Positions 8,430 to 18,240 are shown, numbered from the stretch's first letter. The stretch is 64,000 nucleotides of DNA from Viridibacillus sp050278625 (GCF_050278625.1 NZ_JBNNTI010000015.1:14956-78955), one strand, 5' to 3'. Notes: a model not told the origin generated them from the sequence alone. Translations and numbers: made by a program.

Positions 8430-8555
8430 GAATATAGAGGTGTTAGTAGGAGTTTCAGTGATTTAAGCTGAAATCATCGCAGGAGAAATTTTATGCAGAT
8501 GCTTTTCACGCAGGAAAAAACAAAACATTACATAGAACTTGCTCCAAAATGTTTT
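8430..8555 (+). pseudogene. Remnant of a topB 5' end
   Basis: About 125 bp align with the leader and first 40 codons of the intact topB at 11875. Shared stretches are GAGGTGTTAGTA (its ribosome site), CAGTGATTT-AGCTGAA, TATGCAGATGCTTTTCA and AAACAAAACATTACATAGAA. The start codon is lost and indels break the frame. It abuts the type B repeat exactly at its end, so a repeat-linked duplication or rearrangement is likely. The rest to 9038 holds only short decayed frames and a hairpin. Confidence 0.75.
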
Positions 8556-8960
8556 CAAAGATATATCAAATAATCTAATTAATATATCGAATACTATCAT
8601 AATAGAGTAGATCAAAGAATAGTATTTTTATAGTTAAAGAATTATGGAGGTGGAGTAGATAGAGTACAAAATTGAAATGCTTTTAATCGAATGCTATTTT
8701 TCGGAAATATATTCAAATGAATTCACTACCTGCATAAGGAAGGGTAATCCAAAAGGATCTACTCGGTATGAATCTATGTTTGCTAACTGAAAGATTATTA
8801 AATAGGAATATTCTTTCTAGTTGAGTATAGTCAGATCGTTTACGGCAGTAAGAAACTATATTATTCAATTTGTACTTACAGGTAATTTTCCTCTAGCTAC
8901 TGGTACATGGGTGCTCCGTTTTGATTGTCCATACCAATTGATTTATTCGCATTTTGCAAG

Positions 8961-8996
8961 ACTCTCTAAAGTAGGATATCTAGTGAGAGTTTTTTA
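8961..8996 (+). terminator. Hairpin with T-tract before the P-type ATPase
   Basis: ACTCTC...GAGAGT followed by TTTTTTATT, ending about 43 bp before the ATPase start. It could end an upstream transcript or act as an attenuator in the ATPase leader. I matched the leader to no known riboswitch. Confidence 0.5.
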
Positions 8997-9038
8997 TTAG
9001 CATGATAGTCTAGTGATTTACTTTGAAAGGAGAATCGA

Positions 9039-11645
9039 ATGGAAGAATTTTATAAACAATCATCAGATGCAGTCATGGAAAATTTGAACGTAACAAATCA
9101 AGGGTTAAGTGATTATGACGTCGAAGAGAGACAAGAAGAATATGGATATAATATATTGGTAGAAGGGAAAAAAACAAGTACATTCGCCGTTTTCTTTGGA
9201 CAGTTCAAAGATTTATTAGTCATAATTTTAATGATTGCCGCTTTCATTTCATTACTATTAGGTGAAGTAGGAAGTACTGTTGTCATTTTGATTGTCGTTA
9301 TTTTAAACGCAATCCTGGGCACGGTACAGCATGTGAAGGCAGAACAGTCTTTAGATAATCTGAAAGCTTTGACCACTCCAATAGCAAAAGTGATGCGAAA
9401 TAATCAGCTAGTAGAGATTTCTTCAGAAGATATAGTGGTTGGAGATCTTCTCTATTTGGAGTCTGGAGATTATATCAATGCTGATGGCAGAGTATTAGAA
9501 AGTCATAGTCTGCAAGTAAATGAAAGTTCGCTGACAGGTGAATCATTAGCTGTAGTAAAAAGTACAGAACCCATAGGAAAAGATCATGTAACTATTGCTG
9601 ATAAAGATAATATGGTTTTCACTGGATGCTTTGTCACCAATGGACGAGGTACTATAATTGTTACAGCTATTGGAATGGAAACAGAAATCGGGAAAATCGC
9701 AAATTTACTTGATACTGCGAAAGAGAAGAAAACACCTCTACAAGTAAGTTTAGATCAATTTGGGGAAAAATTAGCTTTAGGGATCACGCTGATATGTTTA
9801 GCCATTTTCACTATTGATCTTTTTCGAGGACGTGAGTTAGTAGAATCCTTTATGTTTGCTGTTTCGCTTGCAGTTGCAGCAATTCCAGAAGCATTAAGTT
9901 CGATTGTTACCATTGTACTGGCTTTTGGAACACAAAAAATGGCGAAGGAAAATGCCATAATAAGAAAGCTCTATGCTGTCGAAAGTCTGGGCAGTGTATC
10001 TGTCATTTGTTCAGATAAAACGGGAACATTAACCGAAAATAAAATGAGTGTTCAACAAGTATATGTTGATCAAAGAGTCATTCCGCATGATCGACTGCAT
10101 ATTGAAAATGCAATTGAGAAAGATCTTATCATCAAGGCATTATTATGTAATGACGCTTTGGAAAGAGATAATTCAGAAATCGGTGACCCTACTGAAATTG
10201 CACTCGTAAAATTAGGTAAGCAGTACGGCCTTGAAGAATTATCCGTAAGAGATCACTATCCAAGAATGGCGGAAATTCCATTTGATTCAGAAAGAAAGCT
10301 AATGAGTACAGCGAATCGTATCAATCAGCAATATATCATGATTACAAAGGGAGCATTAGATGTTCTTCTATCTAAAATTGTGAAAATCGATACTTCTAAA
10401 GGAAGATTTGATTTTACTGAAGAACATCGTAAAAAAATTGAAAAAGTGAATCGTGACTTTTCTATGAAAGGATTAAGAGTACTAGCAATTGCTTACAAAG
10501 AAATAAGGGGAAATCAAACAATCAATGTAGGAGTCGAAAGAGATTTGATCTTTGTCGGATTGATAGCGATGATGGATCCTCCTAGAAAAGAGTCAAAAGC
10601 AGCGGTTGAAAGCTGTATAAAAGCTGGTATTAAACCAGTCATGATTACAGGTGACCATAAAATAACAGCAACTGCTATTGCTGAACAAGTTGGTATTTTA
10701 AATGATCCATCAGAAGCGATCGAAGGATATGAAATTGAAGGATTAACTGATCAACAACTACAAGAAAAGGTTCAAGATCTTTCTGTCTATGCCCGAGTGA
10801 CACCAGAGCAAAAAATTCGTATTGTTAAAGTTTGGCAGGAAAAAGGAAATGTCGTTGCGATGACGGGAGATGGTGTCAATGATGGCCCTGCCTTAAAACA
10901 AGCCGATATCGGTGTGGCGATGGGGATTACAGGTACCGAGGTAGCGAAAGATGCATCCTCTATGATTTTAACGGATGATAATTTTTCAACGATTGTCAAA
11001 GCTATTTCGAATGGAAGAAGTATCTATACGAATATTAAAAACGCTATTCTATTCTTATTATCAGGGAATGCAGGTGCTATTTTTGTTGTTTTATATGCAA
11101 CTGTATGTGGTTTACCAGTTCCCTTTGCACCTGTACATCTACTATTTATTAACTTGCTTACCGATAGTTTACCAGCAATTGCAATAGGTCTAGAACCGCA
11201 TAATAAAAAAACAATGAAGGACAAGCCTAGAAATATTCATACGCCTTTATTAAACAAAAAATTTACTACTCAAATAATGTTGGAAGGATTATTAATTGCT
11301 ATCTCTACAATCATTGCTTTTCGAATAGGATTGTCAACGGGAGATACTTTAACAGCAACTACAATGGCATTTTCAACATTATGTTTGTCAAGATTAGTAC
11401 ATGGCTTTAACTCCAGATCTAAAGAATCGATCTTCAAAATAGGCGTATTTTCGAATAAATATACTTGGTTAGCATTTTTAATAGGTTTTTTATGTTTACA
11501 TTTAGTATTATATATTCCATCGCTTACTGGTGTGTTTGAAGTTGCAACATTAAGTGGAGTACAATTAGGTTTAATTTATAGCTTGTCCATTATGCCGTTT
11601 CTAGTTAATCAGTGGTTTAAACTATTGTTCGTAAGAAGTAGATAA
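9039..11645 (+). CDS. Calcium-type P-type ATPase
   Basis: An 868-residue P-type (P2) cation pump of the bacterial LMCA1/CaxP-like group, which exports Ca2+ using ATP. In order: N-terminal cation-ATPase domain, helices M1-M2 near 55-95, the actuator loop with L-T-G-E-S (about 165), helix M4 with I-P-E-A-L, the phosphorylation site D-K-T-G-T (D326), the nucleotide domain, M-T-G-D-G-V-N-D-G-P-A-L at the hinge, and M5-M10 at the end. I-P-E-A-L replaces the I-P-E-G-L of SERCA. AAAGGAG precedes the ATG. The specificity call is by family resemblance. Confidence 0.85.
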   Translation: MEEFYKQSSDAVMENLNVTNQGLSDYDVEERQEEYGYNILVEGKKTSTFAVFFGQFKDLLVIILMIAAFISLLLGEVGSTVVILIVVILNAILGTVQHVKAEQSLDNLKALTTPIAKVMRNNQLVEISSEDIVVGDLLYLESGDYINADGRVLESHSLQVNESSLTGESLAVVKSTEPIGKDHVTIADKDNMVFTGCFVTNGRGTIIVTAIGMETEIGKIANLLDTAKEKKTPLQVSLDQFGEKLALGITLICLAIFTIDLFRGRELVESFMFAVSLAVAAIPEALSSIVTIVLAFGTQKMAKENAIIRKLYAVESLGSVSVICSDKTGTLTENKMSVQQVYVDQRVIPHDRLHIENAIEKDLIIKALLCNDALERDNSEIGDPTEIALVKLGKQYGLEELSVRDHYPRMAEIPFDSERKLMSTANRINQQYIMITKGALDVLLSKIVKIDTSKGRFDFTEEHRKKIEKVNRDFSMKGLRVLAIAYKEIRGNQTINVGVERDLIFVGLIAMMDPPRKESKAAVESCIKAGIKPVMITGDHKITATAIAEQVGILNDPSEAIEGYEIEGLTDQQLQEKVQDLSVYARVTPEQKIRIVKVWQEKGNVVAMTGDGVNDGPALKQADIGVAMGITGTEVAKDASSMILTDDNFSTIVKAISNGRSIYTNIKNAILFLLSGNAGAIFVVLYATVCGLPVPFAPVHLLFINLLTDSLPAIAIGLEPHNKKTMKDKPRNIHTPLLNKKFTTQIMLEGLLIAISTIIAFRIGLSTGDTLTATTMAFSTLCLSRLVHGFNSRSKESIFKIGVFSNKYTWLAFLIGFLCLHLVLYIPSLTGVFEVATLSGVQLGLIYSLSIMPFLVNQWFKLLFVRSR

Positions 11646-11764
11646 TGCCTTTACAAAATTGGACCTTAGATGTAGAATCTTCTGTTTAGGAATGTTTGTT
11701 TTTATGGTTACAAAGCAATTTACCTAAATTTAAATTCTTAAAAGTGAGAGTAATAGTGAACAAT

Positions 11765-11803
11765 AAAACGTTTCAAAAGTAATGGTGCTTTTGAAACGTT
11801 TTT
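11765..11803. terminator. Bidirectional-type terminator
   Basis: A 15-bp stem AAAACGTTTCAAAAG/CTTTTGAAACGTTTT with an 8-base loop and a T-run, between the P-type ATPase and topB. Confidence 0.9.
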
Positions 11804-11874
11804 CTCGTTCAGCAATAGCCAACCGAACAAATTTTCGGTATGATACGAGTAAGGATATAAATTGAGGTGTTAGT

Positions 11875-14013
11875 ATGGGAATTATGGGGAATACAGTGAT
11901 TTTAGCTGAAAAACCAACGCAGGCGAAAGCCTATGCAGATGCTTTTCAAGTAGCAAAGAAAACAAAACATTACATAGAAATTTCCCCGAATCAGACGTTT
12001 CCAGATGGAGCGACGATTACTTGGGGGATTGGGCATTTAGTTGAATTAAAACAACCCGCGGATTACAAGTCGGAATGGAAGCGCTGGTCGCTGGCACAAT
12101 TACCGATTATTCCGGAAAACTATGAATTCCGAGTCGCGAAGGGCAAATGGGATCAGTTTCAAGAGGTAAGGCGGTTGTTTAAAGAGGCACATGTTTTGAT
12201 TAACGCATGTGATGTTGACAGGGAAGGGTCTAATATATTTTATTCTATCTATCGTCAGACCGGTGTTCGTCAAAAGCCAGTAAAACGACTATGGATAAAT
12301 TCGCTAGAGGTAGATGAGATTCGAAAAGGTTTCGCGAATTTGCGAAATAATGATAAGGATTTGCTTTTGTATCATGAAGCACAGGCGCGCCAGATCAGTG
12401 ATTGGCTTGTTGGAATGAATGCAAGCCGCTTATATACAATGCTGCTAAAAGCAAAGGGCCTAAATGAAACAATGTCTATTGGCCGTGTACAGTCGCCAAC
12501 TGTTTATATGATTTATCAACTTCAAGAAGAAATAAAAAACTTTAAACCGACCAATTTCTATGAACTGACTGCTGAATTTTTAGCTAAAAAGGGTCCTTAT
12601 AAAGGGAAAGCCGCTTTTAAAAAGGATAAGCGGGAAGAAGTCGAACAAATAATTCATCAAGCTAGCATCACAGAAGGTGAAATCCTTCCAGGTGTGATAA
12701 GAGACGTTAAAAAAGCACGTAAACATGTCAAGCCACCGAAATTGCATGCCCTTTCCACACTACAAGCAAAAGCCAATAAGATATGGAAATATAGTCCGGC
12801 AAAAGTGTTAGATGTTGTGCAAGGTTTATATGAGAAGAAGCTAGTCTCTTATCCAAGGTCAGATTGCCAGTATATAACTGAAGCCGAATTTAATTATTTG
12901 GCCGACAGAGTAGCGGATTATCAGAAAATCGTTGATAAACCATTTGACATTGCAAATGCACGTCCGCAAAAGCGTTATGTAGACAATGCACAAGTAGAAG
13001 AGCATTATGCCATCATACCAACGAAAACAATTCCAACGGTTGCAAAAGTACAAGGATTGTCGCCAATGGAACGCAATATTTACTTCGAAATTGTGAAGAG
13101 TACACTAGCTATGTTCCATAGAGATCATGTGTATGAAGAAACTACAATCATGACGAATGTCAAGGCAATCGATTTTAAAACGGTTGGCAAAGTAGAGCTA
13201 GATCCAGGATTTAAAACCTTATGGAGTGGAGCAGAATCGACCAAGAAAAAGAATGAGGAACCATTATTACCTCCAGTAAATACGAATGAGGTAGTCGAGT
13301 CAAAAGTTGCTATTCATGAGGGGACAACCCAGCCACCGAAACCTTATTCAGAAGGTCAGCTCGTACAAATGATGAAAACGTGTGGAAAGCTCGTAGACGA
13401 TGAGAGCGCTAGCGATATTTTGAAAGAAGTAGAAGGGCTAGGTACTGAAGCAACACGCTCAGGTATTATTGAGACTATCAAACGCCATGGTTATATTGAT
13501 GTAACAAAAAATATCGTTTCGATAACAGATAAAGGGCGTGTCTTATGCCAGACAATTGAAGGGTCACTACTATCAAGTCCTACAATGACCGCAAAATGGG
13601 AGACATATTTGCGGAAAATCGGTAATGGTACTGGTTCAAAAGAAGCTTTCATCCAAAATGTCTGCAAGTTTTTGAATCATTTAATAGAAGTAACTCCGCA
13701 AATGGTGGAGAAAACAGACATTCAAGCCGCCGCTGAGAATAGTGCTTCAAATGAGCCACTTGGATTTTGCCCTATTTGTAAAAAGGGACAGATGTTATCA
13801 AGGAAAAGTTTTTATGGCTGTTCAAATTATAAAGCTGGCTGTAAATTTACTATATCCAAAACAGTTGCCGGTAAAAAACTTTCACCAAAGCAAGTGTCAG
13901 ATCTTTGTCAATTCGGTGTGACAAAGGAAATGAAAGGTTTTAAATCGAAGAAGGGTTCAATGTTCAGTGCGAAATTGAGGCTAGTAGAAGGTAAGATTGT
14001 GTTTGATTTTTAG
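11875..14013 (+). CDS. topB: DNA topoisomerase III
   Basis: A 712-residue type IA topoisomerase that relaxes and decatenates DNA. Residues 5-140 are the TOPRIM domain, with the D-V-D-R-E-G acidic motif. The catalytic tyrosine is Y326 in L-V-S-Y-P-R-S-D-C. A single four-cysteine zinc ribbon (C-P-I-C...G-C-S-N-Y-K-A-G-C) closes the C-terminus. The length matches Bacillus TopB (about 727). The start at 11875 follows GAGGTG; an ATG nine bases later is possible. The gene stands alone. A degenerate copy of its first codons lies at 8.45 kb. Confidence 0.92.
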   Translation: MGIMGNTVILAEKPTQAKAYADAFQVAKKTKHYIEISPNQTFPDGATITWGIGHLVELKQPADYKSEWKRWSLAQLPIIPENYEFRVAKGKWDQFQEVRRLFKEAHVLINACDVDREGSNIFYSIYRQTGVRQKPVKRLWINSLEVDEIRKGFANLRNNDKDLLLYHEAQARQISDWLVGMNASRLYTMLLKAKGLNETMSIGRVQSPTVYMIYQLQEEIKNFKPTNFYELTAEFLAKKGPYKGKAAFKKDKREEVEQIIHQASITEGEILPGVIRDVKKARKHVKPPKLHALSTLQAKANKIWKYSPAKVLDVVQGLYEKKLVSYPRSDCQYITEAEFNYLADRVADYQKIVDKPFDIANARPQKRYVDNAQVEEHYAIIPTKTIPTVAKVQGLSPMERNIYFEIVKSTLAMFHRDHVYEETTIMTNVKAIDFKTVGKVELDPGFKTLWSGAESTKKKNEEPLLPPVNTNEVVESKVAIHEGTTQPPKPYSEGQLVQMMKTCGKLVDDESASDILKEVEGLGTEATRSGIIETIKRHGYIDVTKNIVSITDKGRVLCQTIEGSLLSSPTMTAKWETYLRKIGNGTGSKEAFIQNVCKFLNHLIEVTPQMVEKTDIQAAAENSASNEPLGFCPICKKGQMLSRKSFYGCSNYKAGCKFTISKTVAGKKLSPKQVSDLCQFGVTKEMKGFKSKKGSMFSAKLRLVEGKIVFDF

Positions 14014-14560
14014 TATATATAAGTGCTTAAAGCGATTATTTATCATGTTTCATTTGAGACCAATAGCTATTAGTGAAACTATTGATTTTCTATTTTGATT
14101 AGGGTGGTATTTTAAGTGGAAAAGTCCTTAAAATTCCTTTTAATTACATAGTAATGCTGCTCCTATGGGGAACTGCAATTCAGCGCGAACAATTAATTGG
14201 TAGGCATAGTGGTTTGACGACTGAAGTGAAATTGTGTCACAGTAAAAAAGCCGATACTAAAAAACATATGGGCTTTCAGTTTTAACAACTTTAATATTCG
14301 AGAACAGGCAAATACGATTTTTTAAGATATTTGCGAAATTATTAATGTCTAAAAGTTAGCTTTATCTAGGAATCTTTTAAAACAAAGCCCCCAAATTGAG
14401 AATTCCTTCAGGTTTGGTGGGGTATTCTTTAAATCGTTGCCGTACATCTTTATTGTACAAACAGTGCAGAGGGTTTAAAATAGAGCATGTGAAATTATAG
14501 AATAAAAAAAATTGTAGAGTGTTAGTGGTATGGCATGAAATGATATAGAGGTGTAATAAA
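14014..14560. other. 547-bp intergenic region with no confident gene
   Basis: I see no open frame with a ribosome site. A hairpin CCCCCAAA...TTTGGTGGGG lies near 14389-14425; read on the minus strand it is followed by a T-rich tract. The region looks like decayed sequence. The response-regulator promoter must lie in its last part. Confidence 0.5.
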
Positions 14561-15259
14561 ATGAAGAGAGTTACAATTTTGGTAGCTGACGATGAGGCAG
14601 AAATTGCTGATTTAATTGCGATACATTTAGAAAAAGAAGGCTACAATGTCGTTAAAGTAGCTGATGGGCAAGAAGCTATTCGTGTTATCCAATCTCAATC
14701 AATTGAGTTGGTGATTTTAGATATTATGATGCCTAAAATGGACGGATATGAAGTAACGCGTCAAATTCGAGGGCAATATCATATGCCTATCATTTTCTTG
14801 AGTGCGAAAACATCTGATTTCGATAAGGTGACAGGACTTGTAATAGGCGCAGATGACTATATGACGAAACCTTTCACTCCGATTGAATTAGTTGCTCGTG
14901 TAAATGCTCAGTTACGACGATTTTTAATGTTAAATCAACCGCAAGCTACTGAAAATAAATCCATTTTGGAGATTAGTGGAGTAGTCATTTATCCTGAGCA
15001 ACGGACAGTTAGTCTTTACGGTGAACATATTGAGTTAACTCCAAAAGAGTTTGATATTTTATATTTATTAGCGAGTCATCCGAAAAAAGTATACACAGTG
15101 GAAAATATCTTTCAACAAGTGTGGGCCGAAGAGTATTATGAAGGAGGAAATACGGTTATGGTACATATTCGTACCTTACGGAAAAAACTTGGAGAAGATA
15201 AGAGGAAGAATAAATTGATCAAAACTGTTTGGGGGGTAGGTTATACATTCAATGGGTAA
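14561..15259 (+). CDS. vanR: VanR-like OmpR-family response regulator
   Basis: A 232-residue two-component regulator. The receiver domain covers residues 1-120 with acidic D10/D11, the phosphoacceptor D54 (L-D-I-M-M-P) and K-P-F. The OmpR winged helix covers 135-230 (E-L-T-P-K-E-F-D-I-L-Y-L-L, then G-N-T-V-M-V-H-I-R-T-L-R-K-K-L). It resembles VanR-type regulators. It overlaps the kinase gene by 8 bp and is followed by a vanY-like carboxypeptidase, so it probably controls a cell-wall response. No vanHAX ligase genes are present, so a glycopeptide resistance role is not implied. Confidence 0.82.
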   Translation: MKRVTILVADDEAEIADLIAIHLEKEGYNVVKVADGQEAIRVIQSQSIELVILDIMMPKMDGYEVTRQIRGQYHMPIIFLSAKTSDFDKVTGLVIGADDYMTKPFTPIELVARVNAQLRRFLMLNQPQATENKSILEISGVVIYPEQRTVSLYGEHIELTPKEFDILYLLASHPKKVYTVENIFQQVWAEEYYEGGNTVMVHIRTLRKKLGEDKRKNKLIKTVWGVGYTFNG

Positions 15260-16370
15260 AATGTTAAGAAGCTTCCGCTCTAAAATGATTGCACTATTTG
15301 CTTTAAGCATGATACTAGCTGGTAGCATCACGTATATGATCTACAAAGGGCTTCAGCTCTATTATAAAACTATGGTTGGTTATGGGGATCCTTTAACTCA
15401 ATTCCGGTCAACGATTAGGAATATTGGAGATGTTAATTTCTTTTTAATTATATTTATCCCTCTGTCTATTTTGTTTTTCTTTTTTCTTACTAGACCGTAT
15501 TCAAAGTACTTTAATGAAATTTCTAATGGAATTCATTATCTTGCTAACGGTGATTTTACAAATCGAGTTCATGTTTCATCTAATGACGAGTTTAGTGATA
15601 TCGCACACGAAATTAATTTAGCAAGTGAAAAGTTAAAAGAAGCTGTTAAAAGAGGAGATTTTGCGGAAAGCAGTAAAGATCAGTTAGTCTTAAATTTGGC
15701 TCATGATTTAAGGACACCATTAACATCTGTTTTAGGTTATTTAGATTTAATTCTTAAAGACGAGAATTTGACAAAAGAACAAATTAAACATTTTTCGACG
15801 ATAGCTTTTACGAAATCTCAACGACTAGAGGGTCTAATTGATGATTTATTTGAAATAACAAGAATGAATTATGGCATGCTAAAGGTTGAAAAAAGTTCGA
15901 TTGATATAAGTGAATTACTTATACAATTAGATGAGGAATTATATCCTGTATTAGAGAAGAAAGATTTAGTAGCTAGAATGAATATTGCTCCTCATTTAAA
16001 CATTTATGGAGACGGTAAACTGTTGGCAAGAGTATTTGAAAATCTTTTAACCAATGCAATCCGTTACGGCTATGACGGACAGTTTGTTGATATGAATGGG
16101 CATATTGATAATGGAGAAGTTGTCGTACAAATTATTAATTATGGAGATAGTATTCCAGAGGAAGATTTGCCGTATCTTTTCGATATGTTTTATACAGGTG
16201 ATAAAGCACGAACCCAGCGGCAAGATAGTACAGGGCTTGGTTTATTTATTGCCAAAAATATTGTAGAGCAACATAACGGAACGATTTCTGCCGAAAGTAA
16301 TTTAATACGAACAATATTTGAAGTAAGATTACCAGCGGACGATGGTGATGAATCTAATTTAAAAATTTAA
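15252..16370 (+). CDS. vanS: VanS-like sensor histidine kinase
   Basis: A 372-residue membrane kinase. Two transmembrane segments (about 10-30 and 57-80) flank a short outer loop of about 25 residues. A HAMP linker follows, then the dimerisation domain with the phosphorylated H151 (L-A-H-D-L-R-T-P-L), then the ATPase domain (N-A-I-R-Y-G N-box, D-S-T-G-L-G-L-F-I G-box). The small outer loop suggests sensing within the membrane or by a cell-wall precursor, as in VanS proteins. It overlaps the regulator gene (translational coupling) and precedes vanY in the same operon. Confidence 0.85.
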   Translation: MGKMLRSFRSKMIALFALSMILAGSITYMIYKGLQLYYKTMVGYGDPLTQFRSTIRNIGDVNFFLIIFIPLSILFFFFLTRPYSKYFNEISNGIHYLANGDFTNRVHVSSNDEFSDIAHEINLASEKLKEAVKRGDFAESSKDQLVLNLAHDLRTPLTSVLGYLDLILKDENLTKEQIKHFSTIAFTKSQRLEGLIDDLFEITRMNYGMLKVEKSSIDISELLIQLDEELYPVLEKKDLVARMNIAPHLNIYGDGKLLARVFENLLTNAIRYGYDGQFVDMNGHIDNGEVVVQIINYGDSIPEEDLPYLFDMFYTGDKARTQRQDSTGLGLFIAKNIVEQHNGTISAESNLIRTIFEVRLPADDGDESNLKI

Positions 16371-16452
16371 TAAAAATTTTAAGTTTACCCCACTTTTTAT
16401 TTAAATAGTTTTTTTTATCCTATACTAAGTAAGGTTAAGGAGGAAACAAGAA

Positions 16453-17310
16453 ATGAAAAAGTGGGTATTATTTTTACTTATATTATGCACAGTATGTGTT
16501 GGTATTTATTTAGCACCATTAATTCAAAATGGTGTAGAGATTAAGGTTTTGGACAAGGATGATAAGGAAACTTCTACGCATACCGAAAAAAAAGAAATTA
16601 CAAAAGAGCAAATTTATAAAGGTGATCTATTACTAGTTAACAAAAATTACCCAGTTAAAGAAGGTAGTGTAAAATCTGATATTATAAATTTATCTCAAAA
16701 TAAAGAGTTAGTAAGAGGTTATGGAGTACTTGATAGAAATCTTCGTCTATCAAGGGAAATTGTGAATAAATTTTTGAGGGTCGTAGATGCAGCAGAAAAA
16801 GAAGGCGTTCGTAATTTTTTGATCAGCAGTAGTTATCGAGATTTTGAAGAGCAAAGGCAATTATATCAAAAAATGGGCTCTGATTATGCATTGCCAGCAG
16901 GATATAGCGAACATAATTTAGGGTTGTCACTCGATGTAGGATCTACTCAAACGAAAATGGAGAATGCTCCTGAAGGAAAATGGATTGAAGAAAAGGTATG
17001 GAAGTATGGCTTTGTTCTACGCTATCCGAAGAACAAAACGAACATTACAGGTATTCAATATGAACCGTGGCATATACGCTATGTCGGTTTACCTCATAGT
17101 GCCATTATGCAAAAAAAGAAGTTTACTTTAGAAGAATACTTAGATTTCTTGAAAGAGAAAAAGGAGATTTCAATTAATGTTGAGGGGAAAAAATATACAA
17201 TTTCTTATTATCAAATTTCAAAGAGTACGACAGTCAATGTCCCCGTGAATCAGCATTATGAAATTTCAGGGAACAATGTGGACGGAGTAATTGTGACTGT
17301 TCATGAATAG
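16453..17310 (+). CDS. vanY: VanY-type D,D-carboxypeptidase
   Basis: A 285-residue M15-family zinc peptidase that trims the terminal D-Ala from peptidoglycan stem peptides. An N-terminal hydrophobic helix (4-24) anchors it, with the catalytic domain outside. Zinc ligands are visible: H154 and D161 in S-E-H-N-L-G-L-S-L-D, and H207 in E-P-W-H-I. The S-S-Y-R-D-F-E-E-Q substrate loop is present. A C-terminal extension of about 65 residues follows. AAGGAGG precedes the ATG. It lies 82 bp after the kinase. As the third gene of a vanRS-vanY-like set it is the probable output of the sensor. Confidence 0.88.
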   Translation: MKKWVLFLLILCTVCVGIYLAPLIQNGVEIKVLDKDDKETSTHTEKKEITKEQIYKGDLLLVNKNYPVKEGSVKSDIINLSQNKELVRGYGVLDRNLRLSREIVNKFLRVVDAAEKEGVRNFLISSSYRDFEEQRQLYQKMGSDYALPAGYSEHNLGLSLDVGSTQTKMENAPEGKWIEEKVWKYGFVLRYPKNKTNITGIQYEPWHIRYVGLPHSAIMQKKKFTLEEYLDFLKEKKEISINVEGKKYTISYYQISKSTTVNVPVNQHYEISGNNVDGVIVTVHE

Positions 17311-17362
17311 TCCTACATGAGGGAGTAGCGGTGTCGGTGCACGATTCATAGTTTTTTGAAGT

Positions 17363-17420
17363 TTCCATATTAGTATGGAAATGTTGTTGTGACTTGTGCA
17401 GAAACCCTGTCACAAAAAAC
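17363..17420. other. Hairpins after vanY
   Basis: TTTCCATA-ttag-TATGGAAA and TTGTGAC...GTCACAA are two stems in the 3' region of vanY. Neither has a following T-tract on the plus strand, so they are not clear terminators. Confidence 0.4.
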
Positions 17421-17517
17421 ATGCTGGAATATACCCATACCCTAACACGATTTTGCAATATTTATATAGATATAAGAATTTCTTCACTTGAACGCTTTCT
17501 GAGGAAATTATTATTCA

Positions 17518-17555
17518 CATTGTTTGAACTGTCATAATGGCTGTTCAAACAATGT
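17518..17555. terminator. Strong inverted repeat between vanY and tetR
   Basis: ACATTGTTTGAAC...GTTCAAACAATGT, a 13-bp perfect stem lying 40 bp past the tetR-like stop. It lacks a long T-tract but is placed where both converging transcripts would end. Confidence 0.55.
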
Positions 17556-17595
17556 TACTGAAGTAAAAAGGGATAGAAGATTCGCCAATAATGAA

Positions 17596-18171
17596 TCACA
17601 ATTTTGAACTTGAGAAAAATTCTCTATTTATCATTTCATAAAAATATTGGTCCATCTGTTTTGCTGGAACCTTGCGGCCGTTTTGAACCCACCATGCACT
17701 AAGCGAAGAAAGAGCTCCAGAGTAAAACTCTACAATAATTTCAATTGGTACCGTAAAGTTTTCCCCACGGCTATTCAACTCTAGAAAATCGTGCCTGAGT
17801 GCTTCTTTATTACGTAAATTCATATAGTTATTGAAAATTTCATCATTTTTATTAGATTGCACGATGTTGTCTAGTAATTCAATATTCGGAAAAACTTCTA
17901 TGGATTGGAATGGTTTTAAAACGCGCTCTTCTAAGCTGTTTTTCACATATTTTTCGTGGAATTGTTCAATTCCATAATATAATAAGTCATATTTATCCTC
18001 AAAATGCTTATAAAAAGTTGTTCGGTGAACCATTGCTTTTTCGCAAATTTGATTGACGGTAATTGAATTAAACTCCTGCCCTGGTTGTGAAAGTAAGTCT
18101 TCAAGTGCTCCCCATAATAGTTTATATGTTCTTCTAACCCGAAGATCAATCTTTTTATCATTAAAATTCAT
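17596..18171 (-). CDS. TetR-family repressor
   Basis: A 191-residue TetR/AcrR-type regulator. The N-terminal helix-turn-helix is at about 12-60 (S-I-T-V-N-Q-I-C-E-K-A-M-V-H-R-T-T-F-Y-K-H-F). The C-terminal ligand domain includes E-F-Y-S-G-A-L-S-S-L-S-A-W-W. AAGGGGG precedes the ATG. It is divergent from the DHA2 MFS exporter, with a 134-bp shared promoter region containing an inverted repeat. The usual arrangement is repression of the pump, relieved by a drug or metabolite; the ligand is unknown. Confidence 0.87.
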   Translation of the reverse strand: MNFNDKKIDLRVRRTYKLLWGALEDLLSQPGQEFNSITVNQICEKAMVHRTTFYKHFEDKYDLLYYGIEQFHEKYVKNSLEERVLKPFQSIEVFPNIELLDNIVQSNKNDEIFNNYMNLRNKEALRHDFLELNSRGENFTVPIEIIVEFYSGALSSLSAWWVQNGRKVPAKQMDQYFYEMINREFFSSSKL

Positions 18172-18240
18172 CTACATTCCCCCTTATTTTGTAGTTTATA
18201 TAGATACTCAACTAAATTTGATTCTTACAACTTTAAAATT

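Noticed and set aside
8221..8466. An 81-codon frame in the GC-rich stretch
   Set aside because: It lies inside the type B repeat; the inverted copy at 60.6 kb gives a near-identical frame by symmetry. No ribosome site and no family, so it is not a gene.
14561..17310. Vancomycin resistance operon
   Set aside because: Only regulator, sensor and carboxypeptidase genes are present; without vanH, vanA-type ligase and vanX, high-level resistance cannot be claimed.
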